A stretch of DNA of 64,000 nucleotides from Blastomyces gilchristii SLH14081. Lineage: Eukaryota; Ascomycota; Eurotiomycetes; Onygenales; Ajellomycetaceae. Under the pieces are notes generated by a model. That model did not search any database. It was given only the letters and a program-made list of their open reading frames with translations, and had not been told where the DNA came from. The position numbers and the translations under genes are program-made. This document shows, piece by piece, positions 23,601 to 34,246 of this stretch (positions are counted from its first letter, which is position 1; every line of letters starts with the position of its first letter). The DNA lies in assembly GCF_000003855.2 (NCBI RefSeq), contig NW_003101668.1, positions 1,590,031-1,654,030 on the forward strand, read 5' to 3'.

Positions 23601-25187
23601 CCCCTAATGTTAATCGTGGTCGTTAATTTAGTCTCGAGTTGTATCCTTGCACTTATTGTCGGATGGAAATTAGCACTGGTCACCATATTCGGCGGCTTGC
23701 CGGCTCTGCTGATCTGTGGGTATCTTCGCATCCGACTTGAAATGAAATTCGAATCTCTTACGGGCGATCGTTTTGCGAAAAGTGCAGCACTCGCAAGTGA
23801 AGCCGTCTCATCTATCAGAACCGTGGCGTCATTGGCACTCGAAAACCATATTCTCACAAAGTACCATGACAGTATGAATGGAATTGTCAAGGGCTCCATA
23901 CGGAACGTTCTATGGACAATGCTTTGGTATAGTTTGGCACAGTCGATTGAATTCCTTGTGATGTGCCTCGGGTTCTGGTAAGCGTTTTAAATGCATAAAT
24001 CTCCTCTCGTTTATGTCGGCTGCGAAATGCTAAGCAATATTTTCCTTCAGGTATGGGTGTCGCCTTGTATCTTTTAGAGAATATTCTACAAGCCAATTTT
24101 TCATCATCTTCATCGGAGTTGTTTTCAGCGGGCAAGCGGCCGCTCAGTTTTTCGCATATACTACCAGTAAGCCACCCTGCTTCTAACTACGATTCTACCT
24201 TGTTTTTTTTGTAAGGACCTGGCAGCTGAATCTGTATTAAAAGGTATAACAAATGCCCACATCGCGGGAAATTTCATATTTTGGCTGCGCAGTCTCAAAC
24301 CTAAGATCCAAGCTCGTGACGATTCGGTCGATCCGGATCTCAACAAGAAACCGCACGGGGACGGTCTCCTTGAACTAGAAAATCTCGAGTTTGCTTATCC
24401 GCAACGCCCAGACGCTCGTGTGCTTCGCGGAATAAATGTTACTGTTAGTCTATCCCTTGTTTACCATCGACAACATACATCTATCTAACCGAACCAATCG
24501 AAAATCTAGATCCAACCAAGCTCCTTTGCTGCATTTGTCGGGGCATCGGGCTGCGGTAAATCTACCATAATCTCCCTTCTAGAACGCTTCTACGACCCCA
24601 GCTCCGGCTGCATAAAATTCGACGAGCACGACATCTCCCAACTATGTCCACGCGAATATCGCCGGGGCGTCGCTCTCGTTCAACAAGAACCGACTCTGTA
24701 CCAGGGCAGTATCCGCGAAAATATTGCCATGGGCTTAGAAACGGAGGCAACACAAGAACAGATTGAGGAGGCAGCTCACCAATCAAATGCATTCACCTTC
24801 ATCTCCTCCCTGCCGGACGGTTTCAACACCCTCTGCGGCTCGCGGGGGACACAGATGTCTGGCGGCCAGAGGCAGCGGATCGCCATTGCCCGTGCGCTAA
24901 TCCGTGAGCCGAAATTGCTCCTGCTCGATGAAGCAACGTCTGCTCTTGATACAGATTCTGAAAAGATAGTTCAGGAAGCGTTGGAAAAGGCGTCATCGGG
25001 CAGGACAACGGTGGCGGTTGCACATCGTCTATCGACGATTAAAGATGCTTCCGTGATCTTTGTATTCGGAAGAGGAAAGGTTTTGGAATCTGGGACACAT
25101 GCACAGTTGTTGGCCAAGAAGGGGATTTATTACGAGATGTGTCTGGCACAGTCGTTAGACCAAAATATTCCGCATAAAGAGGGGTAG
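20644..25187 (+). CDS. ABCB-type multidrug ABC transporter (full transporter, TMD-NBD-TMD-NBD)
   Basis: Twelve exons: 20644-20739, 20812-20999, 21064-21118, 21186-21787, 21856-22282, 22335-22490, 22549-23149, 23211-23386, 23448-23977, 24051-24166, 24244-24443 and 24510-25187. The junctions are frame-consistent and give 1274 aa, typical for fungal MDR pumps. NBD1 has Walker [10 protein letters not shown] (408-416), Q-loop LVQQEPVLF, signature MLSGGQKQR (SGGQ at 522-525) and Walker [16 protein letters not shown]2 has Walker [10 protein letters not shown] (1060-1068), LVQQEPTLY, signature QMSGGQRQR (SGGQ at 1166-1169), Walker [13 protein letters not shown] and H-loop VAHRLST; NBD1 has the equivalent IAHKLAT. 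Each TMD shows the type-I exporter pattern ([10 protein letters not shown] and [10 protein letters not shown] coupling regions; SSIRTV motifs). The linker [11 protein letters not shown] is basic and Ser/Thr-rich. It probably exports hydrophobic compounds at the plasma or vacuolar membrane; the substrate is unknown. All catalytic motifs are intact. Confidence 0.96.
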
Positions 25188-26343
25188 ATGGGTTCTAGAT
25201 TGGGGCCTCGGTCGTTTCATAGCGTCCTGTTTAATTTCTTACTCGTTTTCTTTGTCCATATCCTCTAGTTATCCCTGCTTATTTTTCTCTTCCCTTTTTA
25301 TTTTAATCTTTGCACAACACCTAGGTTAATCTCTTCTCCCTTCATATAGATCGGAATGTCATACTATATCTGAGATTTCCTTCACCTTTGTTCTTTCCGC
25401 CTTCTTACAGCTCACCTGCAACCTACCATACACAAAATACTTGCACGCCCGCTTGCTCAATCGCGAGACGAGTCGATATCTGTGTAGACGCAACTTTAAT
25501 ACTTTATAATTTCTATTATAATATGACGTGTAGAGTAGAATACTAAAACTTAATAGAATCATTCTAAAGTGCTTTTATATGAGTAGAATATCGCCTCTAA
25601 ACTTTCCGAGATGAAGTGTAGAGTGGAATTAGCAGAAGAAATGCAGCGCCCTTGGGAGGGCGGAGGGCGGGGCTTTCAGGGGCAACACCAAAATGAGATA
25701 AAAAATGCATATCTGTTGAAAATAACAAGTTAAGAATGATACGAAGAAGTGCGCAGGTGTTATCTCTTCATTTTCTTCCTTTTCCAAAGTGCGAAGCAAA
25801 AACTCGTAGAACTTGAAACCTATATATTTTGAACCTATAAAAAGACTCAAGGCAAAACGCAATGCTAGAACGCAGGACATGCAAAAGGAGCAAAGGGACT
25901 TCACTGCTTTTGAAAGAAACGTTAAACTGCACTATGCACCTGAGCTACCGGTTGCCTTTTTATAAAGATTAATCAATTGCCACGAAAAGTCCAAAAAAAA
26001 AGTCACCCATATGCACATAAACTAATCTCAAAAATATCCGATAAAATAATCCATATCCTAAAAGGAAAGATTGTGCGAATATGTGGGGGAATCAAATCGT
26101 TACTTATCGTGAGGCATCACGGGTCGTGTTGCTGAGCCACTATAGAACTCCTGCCAGCGAATTATAAATGACACATAGAACGAGAGGGCAGATCAAAAAT
26201 AATGCACTGTACATGTCATTCCCTTATCCTTCACGCGTTAAACATCTTTTGACAACGAAATCAGAGATAAGAACATGCTAAATAGGAAAATCGGCATTCG
26301 AAAGCCGCACGTTGGAAGGTATATCGCTGGTCGTTTCAAATTA
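25188..26343. other. Intergenic, convergent 3' ends
   Basis: About 1.16 kb between the ABC transporter and the fungal_trans_2 regulator. It is pyrimidine-rich just after the transporter stop (3' UTR-like). Short related phrases of TGTAGAGT(A/G)GAAT type recur at about 25,527 and 25,616. I see no supported gene or RNA. Confidence 0.5.
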
Positions 26344-28529
26344 TCATAATTTGAAGCTTGACGGTTCGTAATCAGGAGCTGTTAATGGAAGCAGTGTGTG
26401 GTTCATATTTTCAGGATTGGGATCCATAGAAAAAACGGGAGGGCCAGTGTATAACGGCCCTAAGATGTCTCTCCGCATTTCATCTTCATCCCATCGCAAG
26501 CTAGGACGATTTTGTCGGGCGAGCGTTTCCGCTTCGGTAATCTGATAGCTCCCGATTCCACATTCCACGTGCGTGGTTAAAAACCCAAGCAGGGTACTGC
26601 GTAGATTGTCCCATGATGTCCCACCTCGTTTCCACTCGAGCTTCTTGGCTACACGCAACATTCGTGATACGAACCAGCTTCGCTCTCCTTTATCTGCAGG
26701 TTCGTTCGCCATGTACCCTCCATGTCCTAAGAATACCCATAGCAGTGACGAGATGCTAGGGGTTGAATGTGGATTAATTTTTTTGAGCTCCATTGTGACC
26801 CACTCAAGATAGTGGTCAAAATTACGTGAGGTAAAATAGAAGTCGTACAACGCAATGTTGAGATAAAGTAGACAGGCCATGCAGGAATACTCATCGATAA
26901 AGCGAATGTCACGGATACCGTGATCGTAATCAGGGAGAGTGGTAAGGATGGAATATAGAGGTGTTGACGGGTCAAAAAGATTCAGCCTCGGCCGTTGAAA
27001 GTCTTGACCCTGATGATGGAAGCTTTGGGAAGGAGGGACCGCACTAGTAATAAGTGAAAGTTGTAATTCATCGAGAGAGCAGAAAAATGTTAGGAAATCT
27101 TCACACGCTCGTAATGCACTCGATATTTCCTCCGGGTCCGTACCCATAGAGTGATGGAGTGGAGTCAGAGGAATATGAAGTTCGGAAGACAGGTATGGCA
27201 GACTCGAAGGTACCGTATCAGGTATATCGCCAGTCCAAGGAAGGCTAGCTCCCACGATAGCCCTTGGAGCGCTGCTGAAATCAACCCTATGAAGATTATT
27301 CAGCCATCAAATTGCAGACCAATTCAAATTATAACCTCCAACAGGTGCATACCAATAGAGGACACTTTCTAAGAAAGGGCTGGAGGCCCTCACACCACAC
27401 ATACCGCCACGGCGTCGCACTATTTGCCGGATGCCTTGATGATGCATGCGTTCAACTGCTGGGTCCTTGGACCATTTCTGTAATAAATCAGAATCGCACA
27501 ATAAAAACGCTAGAACTTAAAACGGAGGTAATGCTGACTTCGATCACGGCCATAGTTGCAGCCGCGTAGATTGTACCATCATACTTTCCGCCTACGTCGC
27601 TCTGGAGGCGTTCGTTTAATAACCTCAAAGCTCGCATTTTGTGAGTCAGCGATTGAACAGACTCATTCTGACCCGCCGCACCAGTTAGGTGCTTTGAGGA
27701 AATGGCGAGCATCGCCTGGAATGGGACTGGGTCGTGCAAAGTCAAGTGATGGAATATCCCTTTAATTGGGTTGTCTTGATACGCATCGCCCATTTTATAC
27801 ATCATCATGGGGTATGTGGTGACGACTAATGTAAACGTGAGCAAGTAACATCTATCAAAAGCTGAGGCAGGGCCACTCACAATGGTGTATCAGATTTTGA
27901 TCAGGTCGGGTCAATTTCAACGGGTAGCTGCTAAAAGGATCTAGATATCCTGAACCTGGCACTACGTTGAGGTTTGAAGAATGAATCTCCTGGAGGAATG
28001 TGGACATATGTTCATCAGTATCGTTTGTCATATTGTCATCATCATCTAGCTTAGGTGTGTGTAGTTCAGTTGAAACGACACGATCCCGACTCCAATCACT
28101 TGGGGTATTCTTGGTATCAACAGTCTTCTCATTCTTATCTAGCGACTCAATTCTCGACGAAGCCGGCGAAAGAAGGGTTGCGCTTGCGGAAGTGTTGCCC
28201 GCGTTCCAACTTCTAACCTGAGCGCGACTTGATTCCAGGCGTGCGATGCCGTCAAGACGCCGCTGGCGCATATACTGTCGCATCGCATGGCGTCGAACCT
28301 GCTTTCTGGACTCTGAGTCCGTGACCAAAACGAACTCGAAAGACTTGTTGGTACCTCCTTGCGGTTTGCTGGATGCCGATCTCGCTGCAGCACTCGGCGG
28401 CACATGTTGGGGAGCACAGGGAGTGGCGCGTGGCGCGCCAGAGGCCCTCAAGCGGTTGCTGTTACCTAAAGGGGTCGAGATATCAGAGCCATCCCCCTGG
28501 CCAGTCCCCGTGGCAATAGCTTTCCGCAT
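26344..28529 (-). CDS. fungal_trans_2 (PF11951-type) regulator lacking a zinc cluster
   Basis: Exons 28529-27881, 27825-27539, 27477-27353 and 27286-26344 (introns 55, 61 and 66 nt); 667 aa. The N-terminal third is disordered (Ser/Pro/Ala) but contains FEFVLVTDSESRKQVRRHAM followed by RQYMRQRR, the short basic motif common at the N-terminus of cluster-less fungal_trans_2 proteins. The body has family-typical phrases: YLDPFSSYPLKL, LIHHFVTTYPMMMY, DPVPFQAMLAISSKHL, AATMAVIE, HHQGIRQIVRRRGGM and a C-terminal helical part ending YEPSSFKL. No CX2CX6C cluster precedes it within the visible exon, so direct DNA binding is uncertain. The donor of intron 2 reads GTCAGC, an unusual but allowed GT site, so exon 2's end is the weakest junction. 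An upstream exon cannot be excluded. Convergent with the ABC transporter. Confidence 0.82.
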
Positions 28530-29454
28530 GATGCCATCTTGCAGGGTAACTAAGTGTTAGCAAAGACGAGCTTAAGCTAATTAATTGGGCAAGGTAGTAG
28601 GAGATATGGTCCAATTACACGCCTATGAAAGCTACACAGAGGGACGAAGATGTTGACATACGATTGTTCATGAGATGGCACGGCCACCGGTGCAAGGAAA
28701 ATCACTAACCACTAAGGCAGAGGTGTGGGAAACCGATGTGATTAGGGTAGAATAATAGTGATGGTTGACGTTTGTTTTTTTTTTTTTTTTTTTTTTTCGG
28801 CCAGTATGAAGCTCAAGATCGATTTCCCGACTGGGACAGGTGGAGAATATCCCGGCTGTGGGGAGAGTCACGTGGCAGCGCTAGCCCCAGGAATGCGGAG
28901 ACGCTTGGAAAGTGGAGGGTTAATGTACGCAGTAAACGAGCGCAGCGCTTGGCAGAAACCGGAATCATGGCGGCGCTGATGTGACTTGTTGAGATTGCTG
29001 GATACTTAATCTAATCTAATTTTGGAGGAAAAAACAAAAAAGTATTTCAAGGGACAAGGTCATGGCGGGGCGGACATGTCCAAAGAGCTGGATATTTCAT
29101 GGCTTGCATATGTGAGGCTATCTGGGGTTTCCTACCTATTTGTACATGTACTGTACATGTACAACGGCTTAAATGTACACTATCCATGTAGACTCTTCAT
29201 CTTGTCTTTGTTAGTTCTGCCTCCGATGGCGAATTCTTAAATGTGGTGTTTTAATTTGACTGTTACGGTGATTGCGCGCGTTCAATCGCATTCAACTTCC
29301 CGACCCTAAGACAACATCTGATAACGACCTATGATATCAGAGTCCCAATGCCAGGTTCCAAACTCAAACAGAATTATGCCAGGGCTCCCATACAGACGTT
29401 CATCGCAAACGCGATATGATTTTGGGTATACATGAAATCTGCCGTGATTCGGCT
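28530..29454. promoter_or_regulatory. Upstream region of the fungal_trans_2 gene; 3' flank of rad10
   Basis: About 0.9 kb. It contains a T23 tract (28775-28797), a CACGTG core near 28,870 and a near-palindromic GTACATGTACTGTACATGTAC at about 29,142-29,162. No coding sequence is supported. Confidence 0.5.
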
Positions 29455-30534
29455 TCAGCCACCGTTCTCTCGAAGTTTAGCGAGCGCTGCCATGACACCA
29501 TCATTTAACTGCTCCTCGTGTTGATCTGAGCGGCGTATGCTTGATTCGGATTCATCCTCCTTTGAGGGAAGGTTTTCAAGTTCTGTATCATTTAGACCCT
29601 TCCGTTGATTTTTGTGAATCTGGCGTCCGGCATTCGCGGACAGCCGACTTGGCGCATCGCGATCGATTTCTTCGTTATGAGCAGCGAGAAACGCACTTTC
29701 TTCCTCAGTAAAATCCTCTTCCAGAGTCCTAGCTTCTCTGGTATTATCTATAGGCGGCTTTGCCCTCCGCTTGGCGGTCCTCCTTATCTGAAAATCATCT
29801 GTTACAGCATCATGCCACTGTTGGACCTTCCTTTCCCCCCATCCTGGAACTGCACTGATTTGCTCTGGCTGAGCGTTGACGGCGGCCTGTAAACTCCCGA
29901 ATGTTGATATTAAGCTTGCCGCGTCCGATTTGTTGATACTTCTTGGAGCAGTAATGAACTCTACTAGGCTCTCGTTATATGACTGTGATTGCTGCGTGCG
30001 TATAGCAGTCGGTTGCGCGTGTTCGCAAGACTTAAAAAGTTCCAGATAGTGCCCTGCTTCAGCCGCAGACCAGCATAGAATCAATGTCAGATTATTGACG
30101 ATTGATGTCTTTGATAATTCCCTAAGGCTGTCTTCGTGATTCGGAATATCGATCAGAGTTAAAAGAATGCGTAAATTGTACTTTCCCGCCAGGCCCTTGA
30201 TTCGCGCATAGATGTATTCAGGGTGCAAACGGTAGTATTTTAACGATAGAAAGAGGACGCAGGTCGCGCTCCCCACGACGTAGTCTGCGGGAATGTCTGC
30301 ATATTCCCAAGGTATGTGTCGCACATGGTTGAGAATTGGGTTCCCTCTTTGCCTTGCTGAAACTAGAATAGCAGAAGGGCCTGATCGGCTTGGGAGTGCT
30401 TGGGGTTTGGGTTGCTGGACTTTGGGTCGTTGATCTGAGGTTGTTGGTGCAGCAGAGCGCGGTAGGCTTTTATCAGATTTATTTGGCTGAAGCAACTCAT
30501 CAAACTCTGGGATATCACCAAAGTCGTCGTCCAT
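29455..30534 (-). CDS. rad10: Rad10/ERCC1 (Swi10), DNA repair endonuclease subunit
   Basis: Intronless, 359 aa. Rad10/ERCC1 is the non-catalytic partner of the XPF/Rad1 nuclease in nucleotide excision repair and single-strand annealing in the nucleus. The central domain (about 55-170) has the family sequence ILVSARQRGNPILNHVRHIP, WEYADIPADYVVG, CVLFLSLKYYRLHPEYIYAR and LRILLTLIDI. The C-terminal tandem helix-hairpin-helix region (about 210-250: KSDAASLISTFGSLQAAVNA then EQISAVPGWGERKVQQWHDA) mediates XPF dimerisation and DNA binding. A charged tail of about 100 aa after the HhH (EEDFTEEESAFLAAHNEE ...) is longer than in human ERCC1 and is likely disordered. The start MDDDFGDIPEFDELL is the only sensible N-terminus. 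Divergent from nop4 with 333 bp between them. Confidence 0.95.
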   Translation of the reverse strand: MDDDFGDIPEFDELLQPNKSDKSLPRSAAPTTSDQRPKVQQPKPQALPSRSGPSAILVSARQRGNPILNHVRHIPWEYADIPADYVVGSATCVLFLSLKYYRLHPEYIYARIKGLAGKYNLRILLTLIDIPNHEDSLRELSKTSIVNNLTLILCWSAAEAGHYLELFKSCEHAQPTAIRTQQSQSYNESLVEFITAPRSINKSDAASLISTFGSLQAAVNAQPEQISAVPGWGERKVQQWHDAVTDDFQIRRTAKRRAKPPIDNTREARTLEEDFTEEESAFLAAHNEEIDRDAPSRLSANAGRQIHKNQRKGLNDTELENLPSKEDESESSIRRSDQHEEQLNDGVMAALAKLRENGG

Positions 30535-30867
30535 GTTGTTTCGTGATCTGTTAACACTGCTCAGTTCTTAAAAAGAGGAAGTTCAAGAGAGTAAAGCAGG
30601 AACAACAGTATGTAGCCTCCGAGATATAGGAAAACAGACTTGATTTCTGCGGCCCTTTATCCTAGCTTGGGAAGCTGAAGACTGAGCTTGCTAGTCAACA
30701 TTATATGCGGCGTATATTATAGGCGAGTTCTACCAATGAACATGAGGTGACAACCAATTAAACGCGCGGCTAAAATTCCCAAAACTACCCGCTCCTTAGT
30801 TTTTGCAACTGAAGTTTAATTTTCGGCAAATCAAGATTTTCCCAGATAGCTGGCAAAAACCCCAAGT
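30535..30867. promoter_or_regulatory. Compact bidirectional promoter, rad10 and nop4
   Basis: Only 333 bp separate the divergent start codons, so both promoters must lie here. The stretch has a short AT-rich part (30,690-30,720) and a GCGCG-containing part (about 30,762). I could not assign named motifs. Confidence 0.5.
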
Positions 30868-33102
30868 ATGGCAGAAACACGCAAAAGAAGACGTCTATCA
30901 GACAGTGGGAGCTTCCAGGAGGACGGAGGGGTCCCAGCGACAGAACAACAAACTGGGACGGTTGCGGATGGTGATGCTGCGGCTTCCTCGCAGCAAAAAA
31001 CCAAATCTCGCCGAACACTTTTCGTGCGCTCCCTCCCTGCATCGGCAACGACAGAGAGTTTAACAGAGTACTTTTCGCAATCATACCCCTTAAAACATGC
31101 TACCGTCGTTCTAGATCCTCAGACAAAACAATCGAAAGGCTACGGATTTGTCACTTTCGCGGACCATGAAGATGCTGCGAAGGCCTTAGAAGAATTCAAC
31201 GGCTCGGTTTTTGACGGGAAGAAACTCAAAATTGAGGTCGCTGAGCCACGCCATCGAGAGATTGACGAAAAGGGGGGGAAAAGCGTGTCTACTTCAAACC
31301 TGAAACAAGAGCGAGAAAATCGAAAACTCCAAGCTCAGCCCCCCAAACTCATCATCCGAAATCTGCCATGGAGCATAGCAGAACCGGACCAATTAGCCGC
31401 CCTTTTTCGAAGCTTTGGCAAGGTCAAACACGCGGTTATCCCGAAAAGAGGTACTCAGCATTCTGGGTTTGGATTTGTGGTATTAAGGGGTAGGAAAAAC
31501 GCTGAGAAGGCGCTGGAGGCTGTCAACGGCAAGGAGATTGATGGAAGGACCCTGGCTGTTGATTGGGCGGTGGAGAAGAGCGTTTGGGATGAATTGCAAA
31601 ATAACCAGGACAAAGGTGCTGATGGGAAGGACAAAAAGAAGGAGCAGTGTGATAATGACGATGATGGGAATGGGGAAGACGGAGATGAATCCGCTCTAGA
31701 TGATGAATTGAATGGTGGGCTGGAGGAGGAGGGAGAGGATGAGGATGAGGACGAGGATGAAGACGATATTTCTATGGCAGATGCTGATGAAGATGAAGAA
31801 ATGGATGAGGAGGTTGAAGATGAACGAAACGCTTCAACGATTTTTATCCGCAACCTGCCTTTTAGTGCTACAGATGAAACTCTCTACGAACATTTCGTTC
31901 AATTTGGGCCTTTAAGATATGCCAGAGTTGTGGTCGACCCGGAAACAGATCGGCCAAGAGGAACAGCTTTTGTTTGCTTTTGGAAACACGAGGACGCAAT
32001 ATCTTGTCTTCGTGATGCCCCTAAACGAACAGATTTACCGCGGGCGGAAGAGTCTAAGGCCAAGATATCTACCATAAAACATTCAGTGCTTGAAGATGAA
32101 AACAAAGACCCTTCAGGTAAATATACAATGGATGGTCGGGTTCTACAGTTATCTCTCGCCGTGAGCAAATCCCAGGCCGCTAAACTTGAGGCCGAGGGCA
32201 GCTCGCGCAGGGAGGCTCGCGATAAAGACAAACGACGACTATTCCTTCTCTCTGAGGGTACCATCCCATCTAATTCCCCTCTCTACAAACAGCTCTCACC
32301 GACGGAGATTGCAATGAGAGAAGCAAGCGCCAAACAACGACAGAAACTCATCAAAAGCAATCCGATGTTGCACATCAGCCTTACCCGTCTATCTGTCCGT
32401 AACATACCTCGGAACATCGACTCCAAGGCTCTGAAGGCCCTTGCGAGAGAGGCAGTTGTCGGCTTCGCGAAAGACGTGAAGGGCGGTCTGCGTGAGCCAT
32501 TATCAAAGGAGGAGCTTCACCGAAGTACTGATGACATGAAGGAAGAAGACAAGTTGCGGAGGGCAAAAGGGAAGGGTATCATCAAGCAGGCCAAAGTCGT
32601 CTTCGAAGGCAAAGAGGGTAGTAAGGTTGACGAGAAAAGCGGAGCTGGACGTAGTCGCGGATACGGATTCATTGAATACTACTCCCACCGCTCTGCGTTG
32701 ATGGGACTTAGATGGCTCAACGGACACGCAGTTGCTGGTCCCGACAAGAAGAAGAAACGGCTCATTGTCGAGTTTGCGATCGAGAACGCGCAGGTTGTCA
32801 AGCGGAGGCACGAGAAGGAGGAAAAATCGCGGAACCATGACGACGAAGGCGGGAGGCAGCAGGCACGTCCCCAAAAGAACGCATTCCCAAATCGTCGAGA
32901 TTCTTCAAAGCCCGGCTTCCCTGCCAAGCAGGGGATGAAGCGAAAGTGGTCTGAAGGCGCTACTGGGCAAGGTAATCCAAATCCGATAGCGGCAAACAAG
33001 GCTGATAATGCGAAAGACGCCAAGCCTGAGAAGGATAACCAGATAGCGAAGAGAAACAGAATCATTGCAAAAAAGAGGATGCTGAGGAAGAATAGGAAGT
33101 GA
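30868..33102 (+). CDS. nop4: Nop4/RBM28-type nucleolar RNA-binding protein
   Basis: Intronless, 744 aa. Nop4 (Nop77) is a nucleolar four-RRM protein needed for 60S pre-ribosome maturation. RRM1 is at about 49-124 (RNP2 LFVRSLP, RNP1 KGYGFVTF). RRM2 starts at about 159 (LIIRNLPW ... HSGFGFVVL). RRM3 starts at about 325 (IFIRNLPF ... RGTAFVCF). A more divergent RRM4 begins at about 507 (LSVRNIPR) and ends with RGYGFIEY. Between RRM2 and RRM3 is a strongly acidic Asp/Glu stretch (about residues 259-320), and the C-terminus is Lys/Arg-rich (AKRNRIIAKKRMLRKNRK), as expected for nucleolar retention. Conserved RRM order and spacing match the family. Frames on the opposite strand in this region are mirror artefacts of the acidic repeat. 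Confidence 0.95.
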   Translation: MAETRKRRRLSDSGSFQEDGGVPATEQQTGTVADGDAAASSQQKTKSRRTLFVRSLPASATTESLTEYFSQSYPLKHATVVLDPQTKQSKGYGFVTFADHEDAAKALEEFNGSVFDGKKLKIEVAEPRHREIDEKGGKSVSTSNLKQERENRKLQAQPPKLIIRNLPWSIAEPDQLAALFRSFGKVKHAVIPKRGTQHSGFGFVVLRGRKNAEKALEAVNGKEIDGRTLAVDWAVEKSVWDELQNNQDKGADGKDKKKEQCDNDDDGNGEDGDESALDDELNGGLEEEGEDEDEDEDEDDISMADADEDEEMDEEVEDERNASTIFIRNLPFSATDETLYEHFVQFGPLRYARVVVDPETDRPRGTAFVCFWKHEDAISCLRDAPKRTDLPRAEESKAKISTIKHSVLEDENKDPSGKYTMDGRVLQLSLAVSKSQAAKLEAEGSSRREARDKDKRRLFLLSEGTIPSNSPLYKQLSPTEIAMREASAKQRQKLIKSNPMLHISLTRLSVRNIPRNIDSKALKALAREAVVGFAKDVKGGLREPLSKEELHRSTDDMKEEDKLRRAKGKGIIKQAKVVFEGKEGSKVDEKSGAGRSRGYGFIEYYSHRSALMGLRWLNGHAVAGPDKKKKRLIVEFAIENAQVVKRRHEKEEKSRNHDDEGGRQQARPQKNAFPNRRDSSKPGFPAKQGMKRKWSEGATGQGNPNPIAANKADNAKDAKPEKDNQIAKRNRIIAKKRMLRKNRK

Positions 33103-33583
33103 ATTAACCGATGTCCCCATCAACATTCGTTGATTGGGCCATTTTTATTTGCGCTGCTTTGTAGTTTGTTTCATATTACTTATATATGCAGGCGTCGAGA
33201 TTCGGAGCAATGCAAATTTACCCACCATGAGCTTGCACATAAATAAGCCTGTTCTATACATACTAACATCTTCAACCGATTTGAGTCCCTTCCTGCACAC
33301 TGTGTAGCTCAATTTTGGAATGCAACTCAATGACGTCGCTTGAAATGTATACATATATCTGGATCAGGAACTTGTAGAGTTACCCATATTATGCATTCAT
33401 GAAAACACAAAAGATGAGAAAAGAAAGGAGAAGTCCTACTCCCCTTCACCAGACGCGACTATGACCAGAGGAAGATCTGGTAGGAAAAGAGAAAAAATGT
33501 TACAAGAAAAAAAAGTCATTCATTCGTTGAGACCCCCTCGGATTATCTCCCCTTACTCACCCCCCTTTCTGTGCAGGAACGTC
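33103..33583. other. Intergenic, convergent 3' ends
   Basis: The 481 bp between nop4 and the heme-binding protein gene. No coding or RNA feature is seen. Confidence 0.5.
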
Positions 33584-34246
33584 TTAGGTATTCGTAGCGC
33601 CTTCAACCTTCCCCACAATATTGTACCGCTTGCTGAAGAAGGTAAACCATTCTTCCAGCACCCCCTTTTCCTTGTCAGGCAAATCGTGCCACTCCGGTCT
33701 GCAGTCCTCTGGCTTCAGTGAAGATGAAGCTAGAGCTCGCGAAGCGTCCTTTCCAGCGAATACTATGTGACGAAAGAAGTGTTCGATTTAGCGCTTGTCC
33801 ACAAGATGTCTTGTCATATATATATACGCCATCCACATAGTAAAGAGCAGGCTACGGAGAAACCATACCGTGATAATTACCACCGGGTCCGTAAGCAGGG
33901 TTTCCAGAAACGTTGAAGACAACGCCCTTGATCGCAACGAGAGTCGGGCGATTTGGATCAGTGCCTAGCAAGAAGTTATCGGAGATCAGCCTAACCAATT
34001 CAGTCGTAGGTCTCATCTATCTATCTTGTCTAGTGAGAGCCCGAAAAATTTCAAGGAGTAACAAAAGACAAAGAGAAACACCGAAAAGAAAACGAGTAAC
34101 AATCGGCGATATCACGATTATCACGGCGGTAGTTAGGCTTGTTAATCCCCAGTCGATGTGTTCTGCATACCGTCTGATTTGCTTAGCTCCTCTACCGAAA
34201 TTGGATCATCCTTTGGCGGATCGAGGTTCGTTGCCTCCTTCGACAT
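33584..34246 (-). CDS. Cytochrome b5-like heme/steroid-binding protein (MAPR/Dap1-like)
   Basis: Exons 34246-34171, 33964-33869 and 33762-33584 (introns 206 and 106 nt); 116 aa. The whole product is one cytochrome-b5-like fold of the MAPR class (PGRMC1, yeast Dap1): ISVEELSKSDGTDPNRPTLV, AIKGVVFNVSGNPAYGPGG, NYHVFAGKDASRALASSSL and EEWFTFFSKRYNIVGKV. The YGPGGNYHVFAGKDASR block is the family hallmark. The second tyrosine (in NYHVF) corresponds to the heme-ligating tyrosine of PGRMC1, in place of the histidines of true cytochrome b5. No N-terminal TM helix is seen, unlike PGRMC1. MAPR proteins bind heme and support P450 and sterol metabolism. Each junction restores the conserved motif, so the model is firm, although no single frame is long. 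Confidence 0.9.

Noticed and set aside
27841..27881. A 19-nt or 25-nt intron in the fungal_trans_2 gene
   Set aside because: Both would be far too short for a fungal intron. A 55-nt intron (27880-27826) with good GT-AG ends restores the conserved reading LIHHFVTTYPMMMY instead.
31455..31853. Ser-rich 132-codon frame antisense to nop4
   Set aside because: It is the mirror of the Asp/Glu repeat (GAT/GAG read backwards gives Ser codons), not a gene.
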